A DNA stretch of 44,132 nucleotides from Hymenobacter coccineus (GCF_001816125.1 NZ_MDZA01000210.1:1-44132), one strand, 5' to 3'; positions 1 through 7,577 are shown, counted from the stretch's first letter. Translations and numbers: made by a program. The notes: generated by a model not told the origin, from the sequence alone.

Positions 1-99
1 AAAATGGTGGATTTTTGGAGAGGCGCGGAGCGGAATGCGTCAGGCGTTGAACGGTTTGCCTCGTTACATCGGTACTGTTGAAACTGCTAAACATCGGAT
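1..99. repeat. Terminal direct repeat showing that the contig is circular
   Basis: Bases 1-99 are identical to bases 44034-44132. A repeat of this exact kind at both ends of a contig is the usual sign of an assembler closing a circle with a k-mer overlap of about 99. The long open reading frame at the right edge continues in the same frame into the frame that ends at 931, which supports a true circle rather than a duplicated repeat. The unique length is 44,033 bp. Confidence 0.95.
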
Positions 100-931
100 A
101 TTTCAATTTCTGGACGCAGACGTTTTGCCTGATAACATGGTCGTAGCTATTGCGCTAGATGACGCTTTTTACTTGGGCGTCTTATCAAGCCGCACCCACG
201 TCGTTTGGGCATTAGCAGCCGGTGGAATTCTCGGTGTTGGTGCCACTCCGCGCTACAATAAGTCGCGCTGCTTCGACCCGTTCCCCTTCCCCGCTGCCAC
301 CGAAGTCCAGCAAGTCCGCATCCGCGAGTTGGCCGAAGCCCTCGACATTCACCGCAAGCGCCAGCAATCCCAACACTCCAGCCTCACCCTCACTGACCTC
401 TACAACGTGGTCGAAAAGCTCCGCGCCGGTCTGTCCCTCACTCCTAAAGAGCAAATCACCCACGAAAACGGCTTAGCAACAGTTGTTCTTAGCTTACACC
501 AACAACTCGACGTAGCCGTAGCTGCCGCTTACGGATGGTCTTCGACACTGAGCGACGCCGAAATTCTGACGCATTTGGTGCAATTCAACCAGCAGCGAGC
601 TGCCGAAGAAGCCGCTGGCACCGTGCGCTACTTACGCCCCCTGTATCAGGCTCCCGGTGAGCAGCAAGCCGCGATGGCGCTGCCAGTCAACGCACCGGTG
701 GCCACCGATGTAGCCGCAACAGCCGCCCAGCCGTGGCCGGCCGAGTTGGCGCAGCAGATGTTCGCCGTGCGCAGCATCGTGCAGCAGGCCGGCGGCGAGG
801 CCCTGAGCAGCGCCCAGGTAGCTGCCCGGTTTCGGCGCACCAAGGCCGATAAGGTGAAGCCCTTACTCGACACGCTGGCCATGATGTCATTGGTGCGCCA
901 CCTGGAACCGGAAGACACTTATGCGGCCTAA
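1..931 (+). CDS. Type IIG restriction-modification enzyme, C-terminal part (continues from 41605-44033)
   Basis: This is the C-terminal third of the enzyme that starts at 41605; through the circle junction the whole gene is 3,360 nt and encodes 1,119 residues. Codons run in frame from base 2. The first stretch (around positions 180-300 nt) ends in a Phe-Asp-Pro-Phe-Pro-Phe motif, followed by an Ile-Arg-Glu-Leu-Ala-Glu helix. That pattern is typical of the target-recognition end of MmeI-like single-chain enzymes. The last 100 residues are Ala/Gln rich and look like a small helical, possibly winged-helix tail. An ATG at 35 opens the frame inside the window but is internal, not a start. The protein is expected to be cytoplasmic. 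Confidence 0.9.
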   Translation, partial: KWWIFGEARSGMRQALNGLPRYIGTVETAKHRIFQFLDADVLPDNMVVAIALDDAFYLGVLSSRTHVVWALAAGGILGVGATPRYNKSRCFDPFPFPAATEVQQVRIRELAEALDIHRKRQQSQHSSLTLTDLYNVVEKLRAGLSLTPKEQITHENGLATVVLSLHQQLDVAVAAAYGWSSTLSDAEILTHLVQFNQQRAAEEAAGTVRYLRPLYQAPGEQQAAMALPVNAPVATDVAATAAQPWPAELAQQMFAVRSIVQQAGGEALSSAQVAARFRRTKADKVKPLLDTLAMMSLVRHLEPEDTYAA

Positions 932-1027
932 CAAGCAGACTGCAATACAGACAATACACTGCGCTTACTCACCATTCTCGGCCATACTACCCCAACTACT
1001 ACCGCTTCCGTTCTGCCAACTCGTTTA

Positions 1028-1300
1028 TTAGAATTGTGGTAGGCTTAACAGGTTGTCTTTTTGAGTCGAGTCGGGCTCTGTCTTGATATATTCGTTTCCG
1101 GCTGCGCTTTTTTGGTAGGTGACGTTGATGGTACGGCCGGCACGCGCAACGTGAAATTGATAGCCTTGCTTCAGATAAGCAATAACTTGAGCCACGGTGT
1201 ATTGAAAGGTGCCGTTAACATTGGTGCCTTGTACATCGGTGATGTGCTCGTGCGAGCTGTTTACGTTCGGTTTACGGATGTGAGTAATGCGGTTGGCCAT
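1028..1300 (-). CDS. DUF3892 family small protein
   Basis: A 90-residue protein starting at an ATG at 1300 with Met-Ala-Asn-Arg-Ile-Thr-His-Ile-Arg-Lys. An in-frame upstream start at 1345 would add 15 residues that do not fit the family. The ITHIRKP start, the HEHIT segment near residue 20, and the pattern of a Val-rich helix then two strands ending in a Tyr match DUF3892, a family of unknown function. It is the last gene of a minus-strand run behind the CBASS genes, 11 bp after the small membrane gene. Shared transcription with CBASS is possible but not shown. No catalytic motif is visible. Confidence 0.75.
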   Translation of the reverse strand: MANRITHIRKPNVNSSHEHITDVQGTNVNGTFQYTVAQVIAYLKQGYQFHVARAGRTINVTYQKSAAGNEYIKTEPDSTQKDNLLSLPQF

Positions 1301-1311
1301 GATGAAAAGAA

Positions 1312-1506
1312 CTACGATTTGGTGGAAAAATGATGAAGCGCCCACACCAGGCCGCAGCAGGAAAGCAGCAGCACCACGACGGCACGTGTGTCCTTGTTGA
1401 GCGAGCGTAAGAAGCGGAACGCGGAGGTTGAGGTTTGCACCGCTTGGCTGATGGTGCTCGTGATATTCATCAGCTCGTTCCCGGAGGTTGAGATACTTGG
1501 GGTCAT
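1312..1506 (-). CDS. Small single-pass membrane protein, unknown
   Basis: A 64-residue reading frame. Residues about 42-60 (AVVVLLLSCCGLVWALHHF) form a clear hydrophobic segment preceded by a basic stretch (Arg-Phe-Leu-Arg-Ser-Leu-Asn-Lys-Asp), so one membrane span near the C terminus is likely. A second possible start is the Met at residue 13. It lies 61 bp behind the CD-NTase gene and 11 bp before the DUF3892 gene on the same strand. I do not recognise a family. Its place next to CBASS suggests an accessory role, but that is only inference. Confidence 0.5.
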   Translation of the reverse strand: MTPSISTSGNELMNITSTISQAVQTSTSAFRFLRSLNKDTRAVVVLLLSCCGLVWALHHFSTKS

Positions 1507-1567
1507 GCGTTTGTTAAAAAGAGGGTTGAAGCTGTAAAATGGATTTAGAGTGAAGTGAGACGCGGGA

Positions 1568-3013
1568 TTAGCTGTGAAGTCGGTGGTCCACCGCTGGACC
1601 TTCCCAGCGGCCTGTAATCTGGTAGAGTTCGTAGAACACCAGCCATTCCGCCAGCCACGGGATGGTTTTGTCGTGCAGGTGGTGCTTGTCCGACCACTGC
1701 AAATCGCCGGGATAGTAAAGGCACAAGCTGTTATCAGCCGGGTAGAAATGGGTCAGGGAGTGGTCACGGTACTCGATGCCGGGGTTTAGCACAAATACCT
1801 TTGGCGGGCGGCCCGGAGTGCATTCAATTTTGATGCGGTACGTGCCTTCGCCACCCGGCGAGGCCACTTCGCCCCGGCAGCAAAGCGCGTCGCGCGTTGA
1901 CTGGCAGCGAAACGCCGGGTAATGGCGTTCAACCAATTGCTTCTCCCGGTGAAACACGGCGAACCAGTTCCGCCCCTGCCGAGCCAGCAGGTGAAAGCGC
2001 CGGCCGCCATCGAAACGGTGCGGCGGATTGGATACCCGGTCGCGGCCCTGGCTGGCAATGCTAACCGCTGCGGTCGTGGCAGCCCGCCCGCTATTGATAA
2101 GGTCGGCGGAAGCGCGCAGCTTGACTTCTTTGGCGTCCACATCCTCATCCAGCCCATCGGGGAAGCGGGGCCCCAAGTGGTGGCGCCAGAGCTTGCTAGC
2201 GCTCAACTGGTTTTTTTCGTCGTCCACCGCCTCGTCGGCATCCTCAATTAATTCATCGAGCGCGTCGAAAAAATTGCGTTTCAGTTCGTCAGAATACTTG
2301 CCGAACAGGTCGTCTCCGGGTGTGGTGGGCATGGTGCACTTCCATTCGCGCTCTAAATCCGTGCGGATGGCTTTAAGCAGGGCCCGCAAGGCGCAGTCGT
2401 CGCGGTCATTGGCCACGAAGTTGCACTCAGCCAGTACCGTCATACACAAACCGCTTGGCATCTTGTGGGCGCACCAGTCGCCCCACGATTTCAAGTACTT
2501 CACCAGCCGCACCAGCTGCCCTTTGGCGTCGCGCTGCTTCCGGAACCAGGTGATGAACTCCTTCGGGTCGCTGTCCTCCCACCCCTCGTTTTTAACTGCC
2601 AGATGCGGGTGGTCCTCGTCAGCGAGCATATAGTAGACCGGCAGGTCAATGTGGTAATCGGCCTTGTAGGTCACGCGAATGCATTTCTTGCGCCACTGTG
2701 CCGGCTCGCTGGTGTGGTCCTTCACGGCCTCGTACACCCACCGTTGCAGCGTGGTGGGCGTTACGTCGGGCTCGCACAGGAAATACACCCCGTCGTCCAG
2801 GTCGCAGGTGTCGTCGTGGATGCGGATTACCGTCCCCAGCTTTTGGCTGCCCTGCGTGAAGAATTTCGGCTTGTAAGCGGAGTGATGCTCTTTGAAGTAG
2901 TCGGTGATTTTGCGGCGCAGCTCGTTTTTAGAAGTGCTGAGCTTGGTTTTCTTTGCGCTGAGCACGTTGAGGTTCTGGTTGAAGTCCAGAAAAAGTTTGT
3001 TGCAGTTGGCCAT
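1568..3013 (-). CDS. CBASS CD-NTase (cyclic oligonucleotide synthase) with a fused E2-like C-terminal domain
   Basis: A 481-residue protein. The ATG at 3013 (MANCNKLFLDFN) is preferred over the ATG at 3076, which lies inside the end of capV. Residues 1-337 form a nucleotidyltransferase: Gly55-Ser56 motif, Asp71 and Asp73 in DLDDGVYF, and a third acidic strand at Asp123 (HIDLPVYY). CD-NTases make cyclic di- or trinucleotides on phage infection to switch on an effector. Residues about 339-481 look like an E2 ubiquitin-conjugating fold: a strand-rich part, then NSLCLYYP with candidate catalytic Cys431, Trp440, and an IPWLAEWLVFYE helix at 451-462. In type II CBASS, as I know it, the E2 activity normally comes from a separate gene. 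Here both parts share one frame with no stop. It lies 23 bp behind capV. Confidence in the CD-NTase is high, in the E2 part moderate. Confidence 0.85.
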   Translation of the reverse strand: MANCNKLFLDFNQNLNVLSAKKTKLSTSKNELRRKITDYFKEHHSAYKPKFFTQGSQKLGTVIRIHDDTCDLDDGVYFLCEPDVTPTTLQRWVYEAVKDHTSEPAQWRKKCIRVTYKADYHIDLPVYYMLADEDHPHLAVKNEGWEDSDPKEFITWFRKQRDAKGQLVRLVKYLKSWGDWCAHKMPSGLCMTVLAECNFVANDRDDCALRALLKAIRTDLEREWKCTMPTTPGDDLFGKYSDELKRNFFDALDELIEDADEAVDDEKNQLSASKLWRHHLGPRFPDGLDEDVDAKEVKLRASADLINSGRAATTAAVSIASQGRDRVSNPPHRFDGGRRFHLLARQGRNWFAVFHREKQLVERHYPAFRCQSTRDALCCRGEVASPGGEGTYRIKIECTPGRPPKVFVLNPGIEYRDHSLTHFYPADNSLCLYYPGDLQWSDKHHLHDKTIPWLAEWLVFYELYQITGRWEGPAVDHRLHS

Positions 3014-3036
3014 CTTAAAGGTGTTGTGGGAAGTGA

Positions 3037-4128
3037 TTAGGCGTGGGTTAGAGCGAGGGAGCGAAGGGGCAAACAAGGCGTGAAGGCCGGGACCGGGTCG
3101 GTACAGAAATCGTTGATAATTTTCCGGCCCCTGTCCTTGAAGTGGTTGCTGGCCCGCTCTTGCAAATCCGCGAGCTTAACAGGGTCGGTGGTGTCCAAAT
3201 CGACGTATTCCTGCTCGTTGAGGAAGTTAAACTGTACCCGCTCGTAGAGGAATGCTTGCGGAGACTCGCGGCCCACACCCTGGCTGAGCACCTTGCAGAT
3301 GTTGTCGGTGTAATCAGCTTGCGCATGGAGCATCATATCCAGAATGCGTTTGCTCTTAACCCAGTGAAATAGGCCCCAGTGACGCTGCTCGCGTGGTTCC
3401 GAAAACCGCTTATTGCCAGTGCCGATGGAAAGCAGCTGAATGTTGGCCCACGGCACCGACAAAGCACCGTGCGCTTCCGTGAGGCCAATCAGAGAAGGGT
3501 TGTTAGCGAAGACGCCTCCGTCCACGTTGTGACTAATGATAACCTCTTCCTCCGTCTCGTCGGCGAGGTAGCGCGGACTGTATGGGTCGAAATAGGTCGG
3601 CGCGGCAGCCGTGGACATGCCGACTTGGTAAGCAGGCATCTGGTAGTCGCGGGTGTATTCGCCGTGGTGGCAGGTTTTGTACACGCTCACTTTGCCTGAT
3701 ACCGCGTTGAAAACCGGAATGCATACCCGTGTCCGGGCGTGGCCTAGCCGGGTGTCGCCGTTAGGGGAGTAAGGCTTAAATTTTTCCTTCAGCAATGCTT
3801 CCAGCTTCTTGTTGGAGTACTGAGCGGTGCCCAGGCGCGAAATCCAGTTGCGGCCAGAACCGAAGATGTCTTTGGCGTGGTGCGAGTACAGGTGCACTAG
3901 TTCTCGCGCCGGCATTCCCAGGGCCAGCGCCAGAGCAATAATGCCCCCCGTAGAGGTGCCACAGATTAAATCGAAGTGCTGGTAAAGCGAGGTGTGCTCG
4001 TTGCCATCCCGTTTTAGCTGCGCTTCCAGGTCCGCCAAGAAGCGGGCGGTGTACAGGCCCCGAATTCCCCCACCGTCAAGGGAAAGGATGCGGAATGGAC
4101 GTTCGGGTGAAGAAGTGGTAAGGCTCAT
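3037..4128 (-). CDS. capV: CapV, patatin-like phospholipase effector of CBASS
   Basis: A 363-residue patatin-like protein. The oxyanion loop DGGGIRG is at residues 18-24, the nucleophile elbow GTSTGG has Ser59, and the catalytic Asp is Asp203 in VDGGVFANNP, so the Ser-Asp dyad is complete. In CBASS, CapV is an effector that the CD-NTase product activates; it then degrades the inner membrane and stops phage growth by killing the cell. It is the first gene of the minus-strand operon, followed after 23 bp by the CD-NTase. It is transcribed away from capH/capP, with a 180-bp control region between them. Length is normal for the family. Confidence 0.92.
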   Translation of the reverse strand: MSLTTSSPERPFRILSLDGGGIRGLYTARFLADLEAQLKRDGNEHTSLYQHFDLICGTSTGGIIALALALGMPARELVHLYSHHAKDIFGSGRNWISRLGTAQYSNKKLEALLKEKFKPYSPNGDTRLGHARTRVCIPVFNAVSGKVSVYKTCHHGEYTRDYQMPAYQVGMSTAAAPTYFDPYSPRYLADETEEEVIISHNVDGGVFANNPSLIGLTEAHGALSVPWANIQLLSIGTGNKRFSEPREQRHWGLFHWVKSKRILDMMLHAQADYTDNICKVLSQGVGRESPQAFLYERVQFNFLNEQEYVDLDTTDPVKLADLQERASNHFKDRGRKIINDFCTDPVPAFTPCLPLRSLALTHA

Positions 4129-4204
4129 GTAAAATCAGATTGGTTACTTTGCAGAAAAAGGGGTTGTGCTTGTTTATGCAGACGTAGCGTATGTAATACA
4201 GCTT

Positions 4205-4273
4205 GTGTCTATTGTAAGACACGTCTGTTTCATGAACGCAACACCTCCAAAGATTGTTCCATTGGTGAAACAA
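4205..4273. promoter_or_regulatory. Candidate CapH operator and divergent promoter region
   Basis: The 180-bp gap between capV and capH holds two inverted repeats. GTGTCT at 4205-4210 pairs exactly with AGACAC at 4217-4222, and TTGTT at 4254-4258 pairs with AACAA at 4269-4273. A Bacteroidota-like minus-7 match, TTACTTTG, sits near 4278-4285 ahead of capH. CapH-type repressors bind palindromic sites between capH and the CBASS operon, so these are the natural candidates. The binding itself is inference. Confidence 0.45.
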
Positions 4274-4308
4274 AGATTTACTTTGTGCAACAATGTCACT
4301 CCCCCATC

Positions 4309-4662
4309 ATGAGCGTACAACTTGACACTGACAAACTTGCCGCGATGGTTAAATCCAAGCGTGCAGGCCGCGGGCTGCGGGCGGTAGCCCACGAGATAGG
4401 CGACGTCAGCGCCTCCACTCTCTCGCGCATCGAGCAGGGCTCTGTTCCCGACGTGAACACTTTCTTATTGCTTTGCAACTGGCTGAGCGTGCCCACGGAT
4501 ACCTTCACGATTGCGGATGAAGGAGTGGCAACACCAGAACCTGCTACCGTAGGAAGCGACAAGATTGTCGCGCACTTGCGGGCTGACCGCATTCTGCCAA
4601 AAGCCACTGCACAGGCCCTGATAGAAATGATTCAGCTGGCCTACCGACAGGTGAGCCAGTAA
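4309..4662 (+). CDS. capH: CapH-like XRE transcriptional repressor
   Basis: A 117-residue protein with an N-terminal helix-turn-helix of the XRE type: the segment from Lys-Arg-Ala-Gly-Arg-Gly to a Ser-Thr-Leu-Ser-Arg-Ile-Glu-Gln-Gly recognition helix. A longer form from a GTG at 4285 is possible, but the ATG at 4309 gives the natural protein. It is followed after 29 bp by a HEXXH metallopeptidase gene and divergent from capV. That is the layout known for CapH/CapP, a pair that keeps CBASS silent until the protease cuts the repressor after DNA damage. The C-terminal half, with a Glu-Met-Ile-Gln helix, would be the dimer part. Function is assigned from the family plus context. Confidence 0.8.
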   Translation: MSVQLDTDKLAAMVKSKRAGRGLRAVAHEIGDVSASTLSRIEQGSVPDVNTFLLLCNWLSVPTDTFTIADEGVATPEPATVGSDKIVAHLRADRILPKATAQALIEMIQLAYRQVSQ

Positions 4663-4691
4663 GCTATAGGGTACCAAAAACCGATGACCCT

Positions 4692-5282
4692 GTGGTTGCT
4701 AAGCCCAAACTCCCTTATCGTTTCGCCGCAGATGCGGAGCGAAAAGCAGAATCGTTACGCCAAGAACTTGGGCTGGAGCCGCATGAGCCTTTATGTGCAT
4801 TCAGGCTTTGTGAGCACCTAAATATTAAGGTGGTTGTAGCTGAACAAGTGGAAGGGCTCTCTCCAGATAGCTTGCTAGTTCTAGACCATCCAAGTGGAAA
4901 AGGGTGGTCAGCTGTTACCATCCCTTTCCATTCAGCTGAGCAGTCCTCACACCTTATTATTCATAATAGGGCGCACTCGTCAGCTCGCCAGCAAAGCAAC
5001 GTGATGCATGAAGTAGCGCATATTTTGCGCCGCCATGAGTTATCTGCTATTGACACGGGTAACGGACTCCCCGACTACATGAGGCTTTATCCAGAGGAGC
5101 AGGAGATGGAGGCAGACTGCTTGGGATGGACACTGCTATTGCCCCGACCAGCCTTACTTATGGCTTTAGGCAAAGGATGGGACCGAGGAGCTATTATGCA
5201 GCACTATAATGTCAGCGCCGAAATGGTCCGGCTTCGCCTGAACAGAACGGGGGTGCTACGTCAGCTTTCCTATCGGCGTTAA
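4692..5282 (+). CDS. capP: CapP-like ImmA/IrrE zinc metallopeptidase
   Basis: A 196-residue protein with the zinc motif HEVAH (His106, Glu107, His110). A downstream acidic helix, QEMEADCLGWTLLLP near residues 137-151, supplies the third ligand, as in ImmA/IrrE proteases. The only reasonable start is the GTG at 4692. The gene sits 29 bp behind capH, so the two are very likely co-transcribed. In the known CapH-CapP pathway the peptidase senses single-stranded DNA and cleaves CapH, releasing CBASS expression. A plain ImmR/ImmA-type regulator pair without a CBASS link is the alternative, but the divergent CBASS operon next door makes CapP the better reading. Confidence 0.8.
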   Translation: MVAKPKLPYRFAADAERKAESLRQELGLEPHEPLCAFRLCEHLNIKVVVAEQVEGLSPDSLLVLDHPSGKGWSAVTIPFHSAEQSSHLIIHNRAHSSARQQSNVMHEVAHILRRHELSAIDTGNGLPDYMRLYPEEQEMEADCLGWTLLLPRPALLMALGKGWDRGAIMQHYNVSAEMVRLRLNRTGVLRQLSYRR

Positions 5283-5299
5283 ATATCAATTAGTTATTG

Positions 5300-5344
5300 A
5301 GTAACACTGGTAATATCAGTAACACTAGTAATATCGGCAATATC
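5300..5344 (+). repeat. 9-bp repeat array 1 (five units)
   Basis: Five head-to-tail units of 9 bp: AGTAACACT, GGTAATATC, AGTAACACT, AGTAATATC, GGCAATATC. Units alternate AAC and AAT, so there is also an 18-bp period. It lies in the 82-bp gap between the 3' ends of capP and fic. It is the same motif as the arrays at 6532, 7477 and 8471. Likely a binding array for the partition protein or for a Rep protein. Confidence 0.85.
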
Positions 5345-5364
5345 GATTGTAGCAGATAATAAAG

Positions 5365-6144
5365 TTATTTTGATGGCTCAGCAGCAGTGAGTTGGTAATC
5401 CAACGATTTGCCATGCTGACCCCGCATGAAGTCAAAGAACACGGTTAAGTCATCCGCGACGCGGCTCTGTTCCAGCGCCGCGAAATAATCCTGCCGGTCT
5501 TCGCGGAACACGATGGTCAGCGGCTGGCCGTAATAGCGCTGCACGAAGTTCATCAGCAGCCGGGAGGTGCGCCCGTTGCCATCGTTGAAGGGGTGAATGC
5601 TGACTAGGCGCTGATGCGCCTCGAAGGCCAACTCTAGTTGCTCGCGCAGCGTGGTGGCCACCGTCATCCGCTCGCGCAGCTCGCCGGTGAGGGTCGCCAC
5701 CAGGGCTGGCACCTTTTGGGCGTTGGGGAAGGAGCTGGCCCCGACGATGAACACGTTGCCCCGGCGCAGGTCGCCCTGCGTGGGGTCCACCGTGCCCAGG
5801 GCGGTGTTGGTCGGGCGGCCGGTGGACTGCATCACGGCCGCCGCCAGCTCGCGTAGCAGGGCCGGGCCGGGAAGTTGCCGCGCGTCCGCCCGCTGCAAGG
5901 CCAGTTCCAGGGCGCGGGCGTGGTCGCCCAGCATGTCGTAGCCGGCCAGCGGCTTGCCCGGTCCCAGGGTGGGAGCTACCCCGAGCAGAAAATCAAACGC
6001 TTCCAGCACCGTTACGCGGGAGCCCTCAATCATGGTTGAGTGCGCCGACACCATGACTTGGCTGAGCTGCTGGCTGGTCTGCTGCCGGTCGGCCGGCAAC
6101 TGCTGCACCTGATAAGTCAATTGCTCAATTTCCGTCCACGTCAT
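5365..6144 (-). CDS. Class II Fic-domain AMP-transferase-like protein
   Basis: A 259-residue protein starting at the ATG at 6144; an open frame runs further upstream but only over the neighbour gene. The Fic active-site loop HPFNDGNGRTSR is complete at 184-195. An N-terminal inhibitory helix with Ser36-x3-Glu40-Gly41 is present, which places it in the self-inhibited class II. Fic proteins usually transfer AMP from ATP to hydroxyl groups of target proteins. The start overlaps the stop of the upstream 100-residue gene by 4 bp (ATGA), so they are translationally coupled. The operon lies between 9-bp arrays 1 and 2. It could be a toxin-type module that stabilises the plasmid, or a housekeeping modifier; the target is unknown. 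Confidence 0.88.
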   Translation of the reverse strand: MTWTEIEQLTYQVQQLPADRQQTSQQLSQVMVSAHSTMIEGSRVTVLEAFDFLLGVAPTLGPGKPLAGYDMLGDHARALELALQRADARQLPGPALLRELAAAVMQSTGRPTNTALGTVDPTQGDLRRGNVFIVGASSFPNAQKVPALVATLTGELRERMTVATTLREQLELAFEAHQRLVSIHPFNDGNGRTSRLLMNFVQRYYGQPLTIVFREDRQDYFAALEQSRVADDLTVFFDFMRGQHGKSLDYQLTAAEPSK

Positions 6145-6443
6145 GCGGCGTGCCGGAGCGTGGCCGCCCGCAGCGCAGCTGCGTCCACGGTGGCCAGGGG
6201 CAGGGGCGCGGTCAGGCCCGCGCCGTAAATCAAATCCGTCGCCCACGCCGCCAGGTCAGCCGCGTAAATCATACGCCGGCCGACCTCGTCTTGGTACTCG
6301 GTTTTGCCCGTCATAAATTTCTCCAGACCGGGACGCAGAGCCGCCGGCACGTCGGCCAGCGCCTGGTCAGACAGCGACGGGTTAAGGAGCCCGTTCAGGT
6401 AGTCCCGGAGGGCCTGGTAAGCATCTTGGCTGGAAGAAGTCAT
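6141..6443 (-). CDS. Small partner of the Fic protein, unknown
   Basis: A 100-residue, mostly helical protein starting at the ATG at 6443 (MTSSSQDAYQ); the longer frame from 6470 overlaps the promoter side and is less likely. It contains no Ser/Thr-x3-Glu-Gly antitoxin motif, which instead lies within the Fic protein itself. Its stop overlaps the fic start by 4 bp. Array 2 lies about 90 bp upstream of its start, covering the probable promoter. I do not recognise the family. It may be an accessory or adaptor of the Fic protein. Confidence 0.6.
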   Translation of the reverse strand: MTSSSQDAYQALRDYLNGLLNPSLSDQALADVPAALRPGLEKFMTGKTEYQDEVGRRMIYAADLAAWATDLIYGAGLTAPLPLATVDAAALRAATLRHAA

Positions 6444-6531
6444 GAGAATCAGGTAAGACAGGCCGTACACGCAGCAACCAAAAGTAACGATTCCAGCCCG
6501 ATTTTACCCTATTCCCATCTTGCTTTGGCCA

Positions 6532-6585
6532 GGTAACATTGGTAACACAAGTAATACCGGTAACATGTGTAATACTGGTAACATC
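6532..6585 (+). repeat. 9-bp repeat array 2 (six units)
   Basis: Six perfect-phase 9-bp units from GGTAACATT to GGTAACATC, with the AAC/AAT alternation seen in array 1. It sits between the 3' end of the first rep gene (stop at 6612) and the start of the Fic operon (6443), where a promoter for the Fic operon is expected. Its place suggests a regulatory use besides partition. Confidence 0.88.
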
Positions 6586-6611
6586 AAGTTGGAAGAAGGT
6601 TGCCGGGCCGG

Positions 6612-7385
6612 TTAGGAAAGCAGCTGCGCATCCGCGCCCGCCGCCGGTGGCAGCACGGGCAGGGCTTGTGACTTTACCGTAAAGGCGAGGTAGAAAACAG
6701 CCCGTCCGTGTTTTTCCAAGTGACAGTCAATCCGCAGGTCGGTGGTGGCATTAATCTGCTCGATAGCCGCTTCCAATACGTGCTTGCGAAAAGACGTGAA
6801 GCCCCGCTGTTTTTCGTGTCCCTGCTCATCCAATAGGCCCAGAATCTGCTTAAAGTCAGGCATGGTGAAAGTGGGCGTGCGACCCTTGGCTTTGTAGCGG
6901 CAGCACAGCGCATAAATCCGCTTGGTGTGCTTGCTCGAAAGCTGTAAAAGCGCCCGCAAACTGGCGGCGGGAATTACGTCGCGCAGTTCGAGTAGGTATG
7001 GGATGCCGGTTCGGGCGAGTTTGATTTGCAGCAGGCCCTGTCCCGGCACGGAACGAACCCGGTCAAAAAGGCGCAGCGGCCGGTACTGCTCCTGCTTGCC
7101 CCGGATGGTCAGCGGTTGAGCTACCAGCGCCGTGGCTGCGGCCGTCACGTAGTTGTAATTATGCTTTTTGCCCGCCGCTGCGGAAAAACTGCCAAGCCAC
7201 AACTCCACCGGGCGAGTGGTAGCCCCTTCTTCCAGCGTCGAGAGCAAGTAAAATAGTAAGTCGAGCTGCAAGCCACTGTAGGCAAAGCGGGCTGTAGTCA
7301 GGTCGGGTAGCCAGGTGGCGGGCAGTACGCGGGGAGGGGCGGATGCTCGCCGGGCAGCGGGCCGCCGCACGGGATGACGGGGCAT
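6612..7385 (-). CDS. Rep_3 family plasmid replication initiator (first copy)
   Basis: A 257-residue initiator protein of the Rep_3/RepB kind. The N-terminal 25 residues are basic and Pro/Ala rich. The first winged-helix part contains LQLDLLFYLLSTL, and the second contains SSKHTKRIYALC, MPDFKQILGLLDEQGHE and a DLRIDCHLEKHGR strand. The matching segments in the second initiator (9420-10445) line up closely, so the two are paralogs. It binds origin repeats and opens the DNA. No 21-bp iterons are seen near it; the 9-bp arrays 2 and 3 flank it and might be its sites. Having two Rep genes suggests a cointegrate of two plasmids. Confidence 0.88.
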   Translation of the reverse strand: MPRHPVRRPAARRASAPPRVLPATWLPDLTTARFAYSGLQLDLLFYLLSTLEEGATTRPVELWLGSFSAAAGKKHNYNYVTAAATALVAQPLTIRGKQEQYRPLRLFDRVRSVPGQGLLQIKLARTGIPYLLELRDVIPAASLRALLQLSSKHTKRIYALCCRYKAKGRTPTFTMPDFKQILGLLDEQGHEKQRGFTSFRKHVLEAAIEQINATTDLRIDCHLEKHGRAVFYLAFTVKSQALPVLPPAAGADAQLLS

Positions 7386-7476
7386 GAGGCGGGTTGTGAG
7401 AAACGGTGAGCGGAAAGCAACCGGGGGCCAATTTCAACAATCCGCGCAGCTTTTCAATAATGACACACCTGTCATC

Positions 7477-7557
7477 GGCAATGTTAGTAATACAGGTAAC
7501 ATAAGTAATATAGGTAACACAAGTAACAATGGTACGATAAGTAACACCGGTAACACA
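7477..7557 (+). repeat. 9-bp repeat array 3 (nine units)
   Basis: Nine tandem 9-bp units between the divergent first rep gene and parA, ending 20 bp before the parA ATG. Most match RGTAAYAYN; GGCAATGTT, AGTAACAAT and GGTACGATA are degenerate. This is the position where centromere-like arrays that also repress the par operon are found in plasmids with ribbon-helix-helix partition proteins. Confidence 0.9.
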
Positions 7558-7577
7558 CCGTTGCCTATATTTGCGGC

